Of a stretch of 64,000 nucleotides of DNA, positions 1 through 8,566 are shown piece after piece. The position numbers were made by a program, and so were the translations under genes. Origin of the DNA: an uncultured Eubacterium sp. (GTDB lineage: Bacteria; Bacillota; Clostridia; Oscillospirales; Acutalibacteraceae); the NCBI GenBank assembly GCA_905234495.1, contig CAJOHE010000001.1, forward strand, positions 62,001 through 126,000. Reading direction: 5' to 3'. Position 1 is the first letter of the stretch. Every line of letters begins with the position of its first letter. The notes below the pieces were generated by a model. That model worked only from the letters and a program-made list of their open reading frames with translations, made no database searches and had not been told where the DNA came from.

Positions 1-1459
1 AGTGAGCGCGGCGCAGGCTATCGCGCAGGGTATAAGCGAGGAAGGCGGACTTTTTGTTCCCGTTGAGTTCCCTCAGTTTAACCTTGAAAAGATTTCCTCA
101 ATGGTGCCGATGTCGTATATTGACAGGGCGAAGACTGTACTCAGGGAATACCTCACCGATTTCAGTGAGGATGAACTAAGCTACTGCGTTGAGGGCGCGT
201 ACTCTGCAGAAAAGTTTTCATCCCCGAAAATTGCGCCTACCGTGAACATTTACGGCAACAAGAATATTCTTGAGCTGTGGCACGGACCGACTTGCGCTTT
301 CAAGGATATGGCTTTGCAGCTTCTGCCTTATCTTATGACAGTTTCGGCAAAGAAAACCGCCGACGGAAAGACGATAGTTATTCTCGTTGCAACCTCGGGC
401 GACACGGGTAAAGCTGCGCTTGAAGGCTTTAAAAACGTTGATAACACAAAGATTCTCGTGTTCTATCCCGTCGACGGCGTTTCACCGATGCAGAAGCTTC
501 AGATGACTACGCAGGAAGGCAACAACGTTGCAGTCTGCGCTATCAACGGTAATTTCGACGACGCACAGAGCGCTGTTAAATCTATCTTCACAAATGATGA
601 AATCAAGGCTGAGCTTGCAGGAAAGAATATGATGTTCTCGTCTGCAAATTCAATAAACTGGGGCAGGCTCGTTCCTCAGATTGTTTACTATTTCTCAACC
701 TACTGCGACCTTGTTGAACAGGGCAGAATTTCCCTCGGCGACGATATTAACGTTGTTGTTCCGACCGGTAATTTTGGCAACATTCTTGCAGGCTATTACG
801 CAAAGAAAATGGGGCTTCCGATAAAGACTCTTGTGTGTGCTTCAAACACAAACAACGTTCTTACAGACTTCCTGACAACGGGTACTTATGACAAGAACAG
901 AGCATTCTATGCAACGTCGTCACCGTCGATGGATATTCTCATTTCATCAAATCTTGAAAGATTGCTTTATCACGTAAGCGGCAACGATGATTCGCTTATT
1001 TCAGACCTTATGAATAAGCTTGTGACGGACGGCAAATACACCGTCAGCGATAAGCTTATCGGTGATATTAAAGCAGAATTCGGAGCGGGCTACACCGTTG
1101 AAAGCAGCGTTGATGAGACGATAAAGGGACATTTCGAGAGTTATCATTATCTCTGTGATACTCACACAGCAGTTGCCGTAAAGGTTTACGATGAATATGT
1201 GAAGGACACGGGCGACGATATCCCGACAGTTATCGACTCAACCGCTTCGCCGTATAAATTCTCGAAAAGCGTACTCACCGCTATTTGCGGCGAAACACCC
1301 GAGCTCAACGAGTTTGATATGGTTGACGAGCTAAACCGTATTTCGGGCGTTGAAGTTCCCGCATCTCTTGCAAATCTTAAGAACAAGACCGTGAGATTCA
1401 GAGACGTCTGCAACAAGGAAGATATGAGCGAGATGGTATTCAAGCTTCTCGAATTATAA
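1..1459 (+). CDS. thrC: Threonine synthase (5' end outside window)
   Basis: PLP enzyme that converts O-phosphohomoserine to threonine in the cytoplasm. Reading begins at base 2 with VSAAQAIAQGISEEGGLFVP, which in this family follows an N-terminal STRG-type segment. The true start is therefore upstream of the window, and the GTG at base 2 is probably an internal Val codon. The PLP lysine lies in HGPTCAFKDMALQLLP. Further family signatures are ATSGDTGKAAL and the glycine-rich VVPTGNFGNILAGYYAKKMG. The C-terminus is complete. A GC-rich hairpin and then a metallophosphoesterase follow on the same strand. Identity is confident; only the start is missing. Confidence 0.95.
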   Translation, partial: VSAAQAIAQGISEEGGLFVPVEFPQFNLEKISSMVPMSYIDRAKTVLREYLTDFSEDELSYCVEGAYSAEKFSSPKIAPTVNIYGNKNILELWHGPTCAFKDMALQLLPYLMTVSAKKTADGKTIVILVATSGDTGKAALEGFKNVDNTKILVFYPVDGVSPMQKLQMTTQEGNNVAVCAINGNFDDAQSAVKSIFTNDEIKAELAGKNMMFSSANSINWGRLVPQIVYYFSTYCDLVEQGRISLGDDINVVVPTGNFGNILAGYYAKKMGLPIKTLVCASNTNNVLTDFLTTGTYDKNRAFYATSSPSMDILISSNLERLLYHVSGNDDSLISDLMNKLVTDGKYTVSDKLIGDIKAEFGAGYTVESSVDETIKGHFESYHYLCDTHTAVAVKVYDEYVKDTGDDIPTVIDSTASPYKFSKSVLTAICGETPELNEFDMVDELNRISGVEVPASLANLKNKTVRFRDVCNKEDMSEMVFKLLEL

Positions 1460-1463
1460 GATA

Positions 1464-1487
1464 GCGGGCGATTTTTAATCGCCCCCT
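1464..1487. repeat. Short palindrome after thrC
   Basis: GGGCGAT (1466-1472) and ATCGCCC (1478-1484) form a 7-bp stem with a 5-base loop, followed by CCTACATTTTT. It could act as a weak terminator for thrC. Its GC-rich palindromic look also resembles short dispersed intergenic repeats of Clostridia. I found no second copy in this window. Confidence 0.45.
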
Positions 1488-1507
1488 ACATTTTTGAAAG
1501 GATTATT

Positions 1508-2194
1508 ATGTCATTATACGCCATTGCAGACACGCATTTATCGTTTGGCACCGATAAGCCGATGGACTCGTTTCCCGGTTGGTCGGACTATACAAAACGA
1601 CTTGAGAATAACTGGAATCACCTTGTCACCGACGGGGATTTTGTCGTTATTGCAGGCGATATTAGCTGGGCGATGAACTTTGACGAGCTAAAGGCGGATT
1701 TTGATTTTATTAACAGACTCAATGGCAGGAAAATCATCATCAAGGGAAACCACGATTACTGGTGGAACACGATGAAAAAAATGAATGCCTTTATTGAAGA
1801 AAACGGTTTTAACACAATACAAATTGTCCATAATAACTGTGTGGAATTTGACGGCTTTTCCGTCTGCGGAAGCAGGGGCTGGTTTTTTGACAGTGAGGAA
1901 GAGCAGGACGAAAAGGTTTTAAACAGGGAAGTGGGCAGGATAAAAACTTCCATTGAATCTTCGCATCAGGATGATAAAATTGTTTTTCTTCACTATCCGC
2001 CGATTACTGCCGACGGCAGATGCGATGAGATACTTGATCTGCTTAAAAGCGAGGGAATCAAAGAGTGCTACTACGGACATCTTCACGGTATTGCCGCTCA
2101 CAGCGCGGTTGATGAAACGGTTGACGGTATCAGGCTCAAACTCATTTCTGCAGACAGGCTCGGCTTTACGCCGTATCTAATCAAGAAATTTTAA
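1508..2194 (+). CDS. Metallophosphoesterase (calcineurin-like)
   Basis: Cytoplasmic 228-residue phosphoesterase with the metal-binding blocks in order: DTHLSFG near the N-terminus, GDISW, GNHDYWW, a middle histidine in LHYPP, and YYGHLHG near the C-terminus. These mark the binuclear metal centre of the calcineurin-like superfamily. The substrate cannot be read from sequence. No signal peptide or membrane segment is visible. AAAGGATT precedes the ATG. The gene lies between thrC and the tig promoter and could share the thrC transcript. Confidence 0.85.
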   Translation: MSLYAIADTHLSFGTDKPMDSFPGWSDYTKRLENNWNHLVTDGDFVVIAGDISWAMNFDELKADFDFINRLNGRKIIIKGNHDYWWNTMKKMNAFIEENGFNTIQIVHNNCVEFDGFSVCGSRGWFFDSEEEQDEKVLNREVGRIKTSIESSHQDDKIVFLHYPPITADGRCDEILDLLKSEGIKECYYGHLHGIAAHSAVDETVDGIRLKLISADRLGFTPYLIKKF

Positions 2195-2197
2195 TAC

Positions 2198-2226
2198 TTG
2201 ATATTATTATTTTATTATGTTATAAT
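2198..2226 (+). promoter_or_regulatory. Sigma-A promoter for tig-clpP-clpX
   Basis: TTGATA (2198-2203), a 17-bp spacer and a perfect TATAAT (2221-2226) sit about 45 bases before the tig start. The spacing is ideal and no hairpin intervenes. Confidence 0.8.
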
Positions 2227-2272
2227 GCGTATTCGATGATTAATTATATATATTATTAAGGAGGTCATAACA

Positions 2273-3553
2273 ATGGCACTTAAATCATCCAATAAAGTTG
2301 ATACTAATACATACGAAATCGAAGTAACGGTTGCACCCGAGGTTTTTTCCGACGCCTGCACTAAGGCGTATATGAAGCAGAGGAAGTCTATTCAGCTTCC
2401 CGGTTTCCGTAAGGGCAAGGCAACTCAGGGTATGATTGAAAAGGTTTACGGCGAGGGTGTATTCTTTGAGGAAGCTCTTGAAATCGTTTATCCCGAGGCC
2501 GTAACCGAGGCTATCAAAGAGGCTGAGCTCCGCACGGTTGACCAGCCATACGACCTTGAAGTTCCCGTAATGAGCAGGGAAGAGGGCGTTGAGATGAAGA
2601 TGAAGGTTACCGTATATCCCGAGGTTAAGCTCGGCGATTACAAGGGACTTGAAGCTGATAAGAAGGACACCGAGGCTTCAGACGAGGACGTTGAGGCAGA
2701 GCTTAAGAACGTTCAGGAAAGAGGCTCAAGACTCGTTACTGTTGAGGACAGAGCCGCTGAGATGGGCGACACAGCTGAGATTGACTTTGAAGGATTTGTT
2801 GACGGCGTTGCTTTTGACGGCGGCAAGGGCGAGAACTTCCCGCTCGAGCTTGGTTCGGGTTCATTCATCCCCGGTTTTGAAGAGCAGGTTGCAGGTCACA
2901 ATGTTGACGAAGAATTTGACGTAAACGTAACCTTCCCCGAAGAGTATGCGGAAGAGCTTGCAGGCAAGGACGCTGTCTTTAAGTGCAAGATTCACGAAAT
3001 CAAGACTAAGGAACTTCCGGAGCTTGACGACGAGCTTGCAAAGGACGTTTCCGAGTTTGACACTCTTGAAGAGTATAAGGAAGACCTCAGAAAGCAGCTT
3101 TCCGAAAAGAAGGCAGAGGATGCAAGAATTGAGCTTGAAAACGAGCTTATCGACAAGGTTGTCGACAATATGACTTGCGACGTTCCCGAGTGTATGTTTG
3201 AGCAGAGAGTTGACGAAATGGTTCAGGAATACGCTTACAGACTTCAGGGACAGGGCATCGACCTTAACACATATCTTCAGTATATGGGTCAGGATATCGA
3301 GCAGTTCAAAGAGACCTTCAGAGAGAGCGCTGAAAAGCAGGTAAGAGCTGCTATCGCTCTTGAGGCAATCGTTGACGCTGAAAAGATTGAGGTTACAGAC
3401 GAGGATGTTGACGCTGAAATCGCAAAGCTTGCAGAACAGTATCAGATGGAAGCTGACCAGATTAAGGCTGCAATCCCCGCAGAGCATATCGCTTCCGACC
3501 TCAAGACAAAGAAGGCTCTTGACCTCGTAGTTGATTCGGCAGTTATCAAGTAA
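2273..3553 (+). CDS. tig: Trigger factor, ribosome-associated chaperone/PPIase
   Basis: Binds at the ribosome exit tunnel and protects nascent chains. At 426 residues it has the usual length. The N-terminal ribosome-binding domain contains the LPGFRKGKA signature loop (about residues 43-51). An FKBP-type prolyl isomerase domain follows at about 150-245 (DTAEIDFEGFVDG, FKCKIHEIKTKELPELDDE). The rest is a helical, acidic chaperone domain. A strong Shine-Dalgarno (AAGGAGGTC) precedes the ATG. It heads a tig-clpP-clpX run, linking co-translational folding with degradation, as in many Firmicutes. Confidence 0.97.
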   Translation: MALKSSNKVDTNTYEIEVTVAPEVFSDACTKAYMKQRKSIQLPGFRKGKATQGMIEKVYGEGVFFEEALEIVYPEAVTEAIKEAELRTVDQPYDLEVPVMSREEGVEMKMKVTVYPEVKLGDYKGLEADKKDTEASDEDVEAELKNVQERGSRLVTVEDRAAEMGDTAEIDFEGFVDGVAFDGGKGENFPLELGSGSFIPGFEEQVAGHNVDEEFDVNVTFPEEYAEELAGKDAVFKCKIHEIKTKELPELDDELAKDVSEFDTLEEYKEDLRKQLSEKKAEDARIELENELIDKVVDNMTCDVPECMFEQRVDEMVQEYAYRLQGQGIDLNTYLQYMGQDIEQFKETFRESAEKQVRAAIALEAIVDAEKIEVTDEDVDAEIAKLAEQYQMEADQIKAAIPAEHIASDLKTKKALDLVVDSAVIK

Positions 3554-3575
3554 TTAAAAACGAAAGGTGATTAAT

Positions 3576-4157
3576 ATGGCATTGGTACCATATGTTCTTG
3601 AACAGACAAGCGCCGGCGAGCGCTCAATGGATATCTATTCAAGACTTCTTAACGACAGAATTATTGTTTTATCCGATGAGGTTAATTCAACAACCGCATC
3701 GCTTGTTGTTGCTCAGCTTCTCTTCCTTGAAGGACAGGACAGCGACAAGGATATAAGCCTTTACATCAACAGCCCCGGAGGTTCCGTTACCGACGGTATG
3801 GCTATATATGACACGATGCAGTACATCAAGTGCGACGTATCTACAATCTGCGTAGGTATGGCTGCTTCAATGGGCGCTTTCCTTCTTTCAAGCGGCGCAA
3901 AGGGCAAGAGAATCTGCCTTCCAAACGCTGAGGTTATGATTCATCAGCCTCTCGGCAGAACAGAAGGTCAGGCAACCGAAATTGAAATTGCGGCTCAGCA
4001 CATCCTTCGCACAAAGGAAAAGCTTAACACGATTATGGCAGAAAACTGCGGCAGAACTGTTGAAGAACTTGCTGCTGCAACTGACAGAGACAACTGGCTC
4101 ACAGCGCAGGAAGCGCTTGAATTCGGACTTGTTGACAAGGTAATTGACAAGAGATAA
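3576..4157 (+). CDS. clpP: ATP-dependent Clp protease proteolytic subunit
   Basis: Serine peptidase that forms the double-heptamer chamber used by ClpX and similar ATPases. From the ATG at 3576 it has 193 residues. The catalytic triad is at the standard positions: Ser98 in MAASMGAF, His123 in MIHQP and Asp172 in DRDNW. An in-frame GTG at 3567 lies inside the GAAAGGTG ribosome-binding site, so the ATG is preferred. It lies 12 bases upstream of clpX and 22 bases downstream of tig, indicating one operon. Confidence 0.97.
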   Translation: MALVPYVLEQTSAGERSMDIYSRLLNDRIIVLSDEVNSTTASLVVAQLLFLEGQDSDKDISLYINSPGGSVTDGMAIYDTMQYIKCDVSTICVGMAASMGAFLLSSGAKGKRICLPNAEVMIHQPLGRTEGQATEIEIAAQHILRTKEKLNTIMAENCGRTVEELAAATDRDNWLTAQEALEFGLVDKVIDKR

Positions 4158-4169
4158 TTGAGGTAAATT

Positions 4170-5444
4170 ATGGCTCGTGACGATTCTCACAAAACAATCA
4201 CAAGGTGTTCCTTCTGCGGTAAGAGCGAGGCTATGGTGCACAAGCTCATAGAAGGCCCCGGCGTGTATATCTGCGACGAGTGCGTTGAACTCTGTAATGA
4301 GCTTATGTTTGAAGCGGCTGCCGGCGATAAGATGGCAGATGCGGACGAGGAAAAGGATGAATTTTCCGTTCCGAAGCCCGCTGAAATCAAAGCTCAGCTT
4401 GACGAGTATGTAATCGGTCAGGACGACGCTAAAAGAGCGCTTTCCGTTGCGGTTTACAATCACTATAAGAGGATTGTTTCAAAGGATACTAATACGGACG
4501 TTGAGCTACAGAAGAGTAATATTCTTCTTCTCGGACCTACGGGCGTAGGCAAGACTATGCTTGCACAGACGCTTGCAAAAATCCTTAACGTTCCGTTTGC
4601 TATTGCTGACGCCACAACTCTGACAGAGGCGGGATATGTCGGCGAGGACGTTGAAAATATCCTTCTCAGACTTATTCAGGCGGCGGATTTCGACGTTGAA
4701 AAGGCTCAGCGCGGAATCATTTACGTTGACGAGATTGACAAGATTTCACGCAAGAGCGAGAACAGGTCAATCACCCGCGACGTAAGCGGTGAGGGCGTTC
4801 AGCAGGCGCTTTTGAAAATTCTTGAGGGTACGGTTTCAAACGTTCCTCCAAACGGCGGCAGAAAGCATCCTCAGCAGGAATTCATTCAGATTGACACGAC
4901 TAATATTCTGTTTATCTGCGGCGGCGCTTTTGACGGAATTGAAAAGATTATAGAAAAGCGCATCGGCGGAAAATCTCTCGGCTTCGGCGCAGAGATTCAG
5001 ACGAGTGAAAAAGACGTGTCCGAAGTGCTTCATCAGGCGGTTCATCACGACCTTGTGAAATACGGACTTATCCCCGAGCTCATCGGCAGAATTCCCGTTA
5101 TAACCGTTCTTGACAATCTTGACAAAGACGCTCTTGTAAGAATTATGACTGAGCCGAAAAACAGCATTGTCAAGCAGTATCAGGCTCTCTTTGAGATGGA
5201 CGGCGTAAAGCTTGAATTTCAGGACGAGGCGCTCTCAGCGATTGCTGACATCACTCTTGAGAGAAAGACGGGCGCGAGGGGACTGAGAAGCGTTTTTGAA
5301 AGCGTTTTAAACGACCTTATGTTTGACGCGCCTTCGGATGAAACGATTGACAGAATTGTTATTACCGAAGAGTCCGTAAGAGGCATTACAAAGCCCCTGA
5401 TTTATAACAGAACAAAGAAAAATGCCGAAAAAACTTCGGCGTAA
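4170..5444 (+). CDS. clpX: ClpX, AAA+ unfoldase of the ClpXP protease
   Basis: Recognises tagged proteins, unfolds them with ATP and feeds them to ClpP. An N-terminal four-cysteine zinc-binding domain (C13, C16, C35, C38) is followed by an AAA+ module with Walker A GPTGVGKT at 122-129 and Walker B IIYVDEID. The ClpP-docking loop contains LGFG, and the C-terminal lid begins around [12 protein letters not shown]. The length of 424 residues is typical. A strong hairpin follows, ending the tig-clpP-clpX unit. Confidence 0.97.
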   Translation: MARDDSHKTITRCSFCGKSEAMVHKLIEGPGVYICDECVELCNELMFEAAAGDKMADADEEKDEFSVPKPAEIKAQLDEYVIGQDDAKRALSVAVYNHYKRIVSKDTNTDVELQKSNILLLGPTGVGKTMLAQTLAKILNVPFAIADATTLTEAGYVGEDVENILLRLIQAADFDVEKAQRGIIYVDEIDKISRKSENRSITRDVSGEGVQQALLKILEGTVSNVPPNGGRKHPQQEFIQIDTTNILFICGGAFDGIEKIIEKRIGGKSLGFGAEIQTSEKDVSEVLHQAVHHDLVKYGLIPELIGRIPVITVLDNLDKDALVRIMTEPKNSIVKQYQALFEMDGVKLEFQDEALSAIADITLERKTGARGLRSVFESVLNDLMFDAPSDETIDRIVITEESVRGITKPLIYNRTKKNAEKTSA

Positions 5445-5459
5445 AAATCAGTAAATGTC

Positions 5460-5517
5460 AAAGGCGACAGAAGAAAATGTTATTTTTAACATTATCTTTT
5501 TGTTGCCTTTTTCTTTT
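5460..5517 (+). terminator. Rho-independent terminator after clpX
   Basis: A long interrupted hairpin: AAAGGCGACA from 5460 pairs with TGTTGCCTTT (5501-5510), with one G-U pair. Nested inside is an AATGTTA/TAACATT stem. A T-rich tail (TTCTTTT) follows. The 3' arm also supplies the -35 box of the lon promoter. Confidence 0.8.
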
Positions 5518-5531
5518 AGTTAGTATATAAT
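5503..5531 (+). promoter_or_regulatory. Predicted lon promoter overlapping the clpX terminator
   Basis: TTGCCT (5503-5508), a 17-bp spacer and TATAAT (5526-5531), about 30 bases before the lon ATG. The -35 hexamer is weak (4 of 6) and lies in the 3' arm of the preceding terminator. I see no CIRCE-like inverted repeat. Confidence 0.6.
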
Positions 5532-5562
5532 CATAATAATTAAATAGTAAGCAGGGATTATT

Positions 5563-7968
5563 ATGACTGATAACCAATACAAATCATACACCGATATAAA
5601 CGTTATACCTCTGAGAGGACTTGTTGTCTTCCCGGATATGACTTTGCATTTTGACGTTGGCAGAAAAAAGAGCGTTGCAGCTCTGAAAGACGCGATGCAG
5701 GACACGCAGAAGGTATTTCTTGTCTGCCAGAAGGATGCAACTGTTGACGACCCGACGATTGACGATATGTACGATATCGGCGTTATCTGCAATATAAAGC
5801 AGATGCTTCGTATTCCTAACAGCGACAATCTGAGAGTTACGGTTGACGGCATCTGCAGAGGCGAGCTGATGAGCTTATCAAGCACGAAGCCGTTTCTCAA
5901 AGCTACCGTCGGCGTTCTTGAAGAAGAGCGCATAAAGGACGAGAACAAGGAACTTGCATATACAAGAGCTGTCAAGAAAGAGTTTGAATACTATTCGTCC
6001 TTCTTTACCAAAATCAGTGGCGACGTTATTGCTAAGTCGCTGACAATTAAGGACGGCGGCGCGCTTGCCGATTACATCTGCTCAAATACTTTCATCGATT
6101 CTCTTGATAAGCAGATTGTTCTTTCAATGATGAATCCTGTTGAAAGGCTTGCAAGCCTGCTCTATTTCCTCAAAAAGGAAACTGCGGCGCTTGAGCTTGA
6201 GCAGCATATTCAGGAAAAGGTTCAGGATTCGATAGACAAGAATCAGAAGGAATACTACCTTCGCGAAGAGATGAGGGTTATATCCGAGGAACTCGGCGAG
6301 GGTGAAAACCCCGTTGAGGAAGCGGATGAATACAGAAAAAAAATCAATAAGCTCGGCTGCTCAGACGAGATTAAGGAAAAGCTTCTCAAAGAGTGCGACA
6401 AGCTTATGAAAATGCCCCTCGGCTCGCATGAGGCAACCGTTCTCAGAAACTATCTCGACAAATGCCTTGAAATACCTTTCGGCAAGGTTACGAAGGATTC
6501 AATCAGCCTGCAAAAATCAAGGGCTGTGCTTGACAAGGACCACTACGGTCTTGAGGAGGTTAAGTCGCGTATAGTTGATTCTCTCGCGGTGCTCAAGAGA
6601 AACCCCGACTTTTCGGGTCAGATTCTCTGCCTTGCAGGACCGCCCGGCGTCGGTAAAACATCCATTGTAAAATCTCTTGCAAAGAGTATGAACAGGAAAT
6701 ACGTCCGCATAGCTCTCGGCGGTATCCATGATGAGGCTGAAATCAGAGGTCATAGAAAGACCTATATCGGCGCTATGCCCGGAAGGATTATTGAAGCCGT
6801 TATAAAGAGCGGCGTTATCAATCCGATAATTCTTCTCGACGAGATTGACAAGCTCGGCGCTGACTATAAAGGCGACCCGTCTTCGGCGCTTCTTGAGGCA
6901 CTCGACCCCGAGCAGAACAGCACGTTTACCGACCACTATATTGAATTCCCCGTTGATTTAAGTAAGGTGCTTTTCATCACAACTGCAAATGATACCTCGA
7001 CTATTGCGAGACCGCTTTATGACAGAATGGAAGTCATCGAGCTCAATTCATACACTGTTGAGGAAAAGTTCCATATCGCCAAAGAGCATCTCATCAAAAA
7101 GGAAATGAAAAAGCACAAGCTCAGCGGCAGGGAATTTAAAATCAGCGACGACGTTGTTTACACGCTCATTGATTCCTACACAAAGGAAGCGGGCGTAAGA
7201 GGTCTTGAAAAGCAGATTGCAACCCTTTGCAGAAAAGCGACTGTCGAGCTTGAAGGCGATAAGAAGTCCGTAAGAATTACAAATGACAACATCGAGGATT
7301 ATCTCGGCGTCAGAAAGTACATTCAGGACAGAATCGCAGACAGAAGTCAGGTCGGCGTTGTAAACGGACTTGCGTGGACGAGCGTCGGCGGAACTCTTCT
7401 TCCGATTGAGGTATCCGTGCTTGACGGAACAGGCAAGATTGAACTCACCGGCAACCTCGGCGACGTTATGAAGGAAAGCGCAAAGACCGCTGTTTCATAC
7501 ATTCGTTCAAGGGCTTCGGACTACGGTATTGACGGCGAATTCTATAAGAATAAGGACATACATATTCACGCGCCCGAGGGTGCAATTCCGAAGGACGGTC
7601 CGTCTGCAGGTCTTGCTATTACCACCGCGCTTTTGAGTGAGCTCACGGGCATTCCGGTTAAAAACACGGTTGCCATGACGGGCGAAATCAGTCTTAAAGG
7701 TAAGGCGATGCCCATCGGCGGACTTAAGGAAAAGTCGATGGCTGCGTATAAAGCGGGTTGTATGACCGTTATTATTCCCGAAGAAAACGCAAAGGATTTG
7801 CCCGAAATCTCAAAAGAGGTAAAAAGCGCTATTGATTTTGTAAAGGTTGAAACGTTTGACGACGTTCCGCCCGTTGCGCTTGAGGGCAAGATTAACAAGA
7901 ATAAGAAAAGACTTAACGAGGTCATCGTTACCGACAAGGCGTCAAAACCTGCAACGGTAACACAGTAG
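5563..7968 (+). CDS. lon: Lon ATP-dependent protease
   Basis: Homo-oligomeric cytoplasmic protease degrading misfolded and regulatory proteins. The 801 residues comprise an N-terminal substrate-binding domain (begins near VIPLRGLVVFPDM), a coiled region, an AAA+ domain with Walker A GPPGVGKTS and Walker B IILLDEIDK, and a C-terminal serine-lysine protease domain. The catalytic Ser is in PKDGPSAGLA at about 681, and the Lys in GGLKEK at about 724. The length is that of classical LonA. It is followed after 7 bases by engB. B. subtilis also carries a LonB between clpX and lonA, which is absent here. Confidence 0.97.
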   Translation: MTDNQYKSYTDINVIPLRGLVVFPDMTLHFDVGRKKSVAALKDAMQDTQKVFLVCQKDATVDDPTIDDMYDIGVICNIKQMLRIPNSDNLRVTVDGICRGELMSLSSTKPFLKATVGVLEEERIKDENKELAYTRAVKKEFEYYSSFFTKISGDVIAKSLTIKDGGALADYICSNTFIDSLDKQIVLSMMNPVERLASLLYFLKKETAALELEQHIQEKVQDSIDKNQKEYYLREEMRVISEELGEGENPVEEADEYRKKINKLGCSDEIKEKLLKECDKLMKMPLGSHEATVLRNYLDKCLEIPFGKVTKDSISLQKSRAVLDKDHYGLEEVKSRIVDSLAVLKRNPDFSGQILCLAGPPGVGKTSIVKSLAKSMNRKYVRIALGGIHDEAEIRGHRKTYIGAMPGRIIEAVIKSGVINPIILLDEIDKLGADYKGDPSSALLEALDPEQNSTFTDHYIEFPVDLSKVLFITTANDTSTIARPLYDRMEVIELNSYTVEEKFHIAKEHLIKKEMKKHKLSGREFKISDDVVYTLIDSYTKEAGVRGLEKQIATLCRKATVELEGDKKSVRITNDNIEDYLGVRKYIQDRIADRSQVGVVNGLAWTSVGGTLLPIEVSVLDGTGKIELTGNLGDVMKESAKTAVSYIRSRASDYGIDGEFYKNKDIHIHAPEGAIPKDGPSAGLAITTALLSELTGIPVKNTVAMTGEISLKGKAMPIGGLKEKSMAAYKAGCMTVIIPEENAKDLPEISKEVKSAIDFVKVETFDDVPPVALEGKINKNKKRLNEVIVTDKASKPATVTQ

Positions 7969-7975
7969 GTTATTT

Positions 7976-8566
7976 ATGAACTATAACACGGCAAAATTTG
8001 AAAAATCCTACGGCATATCGTCACAGCTTCCCAAGAGTACGATTCCCGAAATCGCTTTCGCGGGAAGGTCAAACGTCGGTAAAAGCTCGCTTCTCAATAA
8101 GCTCTTTAACAGAAAGAGCCTTGCAAGAGTGAGTTCGGTTCCGGGCAAGACGGTTACGATAAATTTTTACAGCGTTGACGAGGTGTATTTTGTAGACCTG
8201 CCTGGCTATGGCTATGCTAAGCTCAGCAAGCAGGAACTCAAGCGTTTCGGCGAGCTTATGGAAGGATATTTTCAGTCTGACAGAAATATTGCTCTGGTCG
8301 TTCAGTTAATTGATATGCGGCATCCGTTGACGAAGGATGACGAGGGGATGATTACCTTTCTGAAAGAAATGGGAATTCCCTTCATCATCGTAATGACCAA
8401 GGCAGACAAGCTAAAGAAAAAGGCTTATGAAGAGCGAATGACAAGCGCGAGAAAAGAGCTTGAATTTGCAGAAGCACCGATTATTCCTTTTTCATCCGTA
8501 ACAGGTTTAGGTCTTAACGGTATTAAGAATTATATCGAAAAGGCAGGGAGGGCAGAATATGAGTAA
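7976..8566 (+). CDS. engB: Ribosome biogenesis GTPase EngB/YsxC
   Basis: Small essential GTPase that acts in assembly of the large ribosomal subunit. At 196 residues it has the usual size. G1 is GRSNVGKSS, G3 is DLPGYGYA and G4 is TKADK, with a G5-like SSVTG near the C-terminus. It follows lon after 7 bases, an arrangement conserved in Firmicutes, and its last bases overlap the next gene by 8. It is probably transcribed with lon. Confidence 0.95.
   Translation: MNYNTAKFEKSYGISSQLPKSTIPEIAFAGRSNVGKSSLLNKLFNRKSLARVSSVPGKTVTINFYSVDEVYFVDLPGYGYAKLSKQELKRFGELMEGYFQSDRNIALVVQLIDMRHPLTKDDEGMITFLKEMGIPFIIVMTKADKLKKKAYEERMTSARKELEFAEAPIIPFSSVTGLGLNGIKNYIEKAGRAEYE

Noticed and set aside
2861..3487. 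Minus-strand open frame of 208 codons opposite tig, and a similar one opposite clpP/clpX (3888-4463)
   Set aside because: Antisense shadows of strongly conserved genes; Leu/Ser-rich composition follows from the sense codons.
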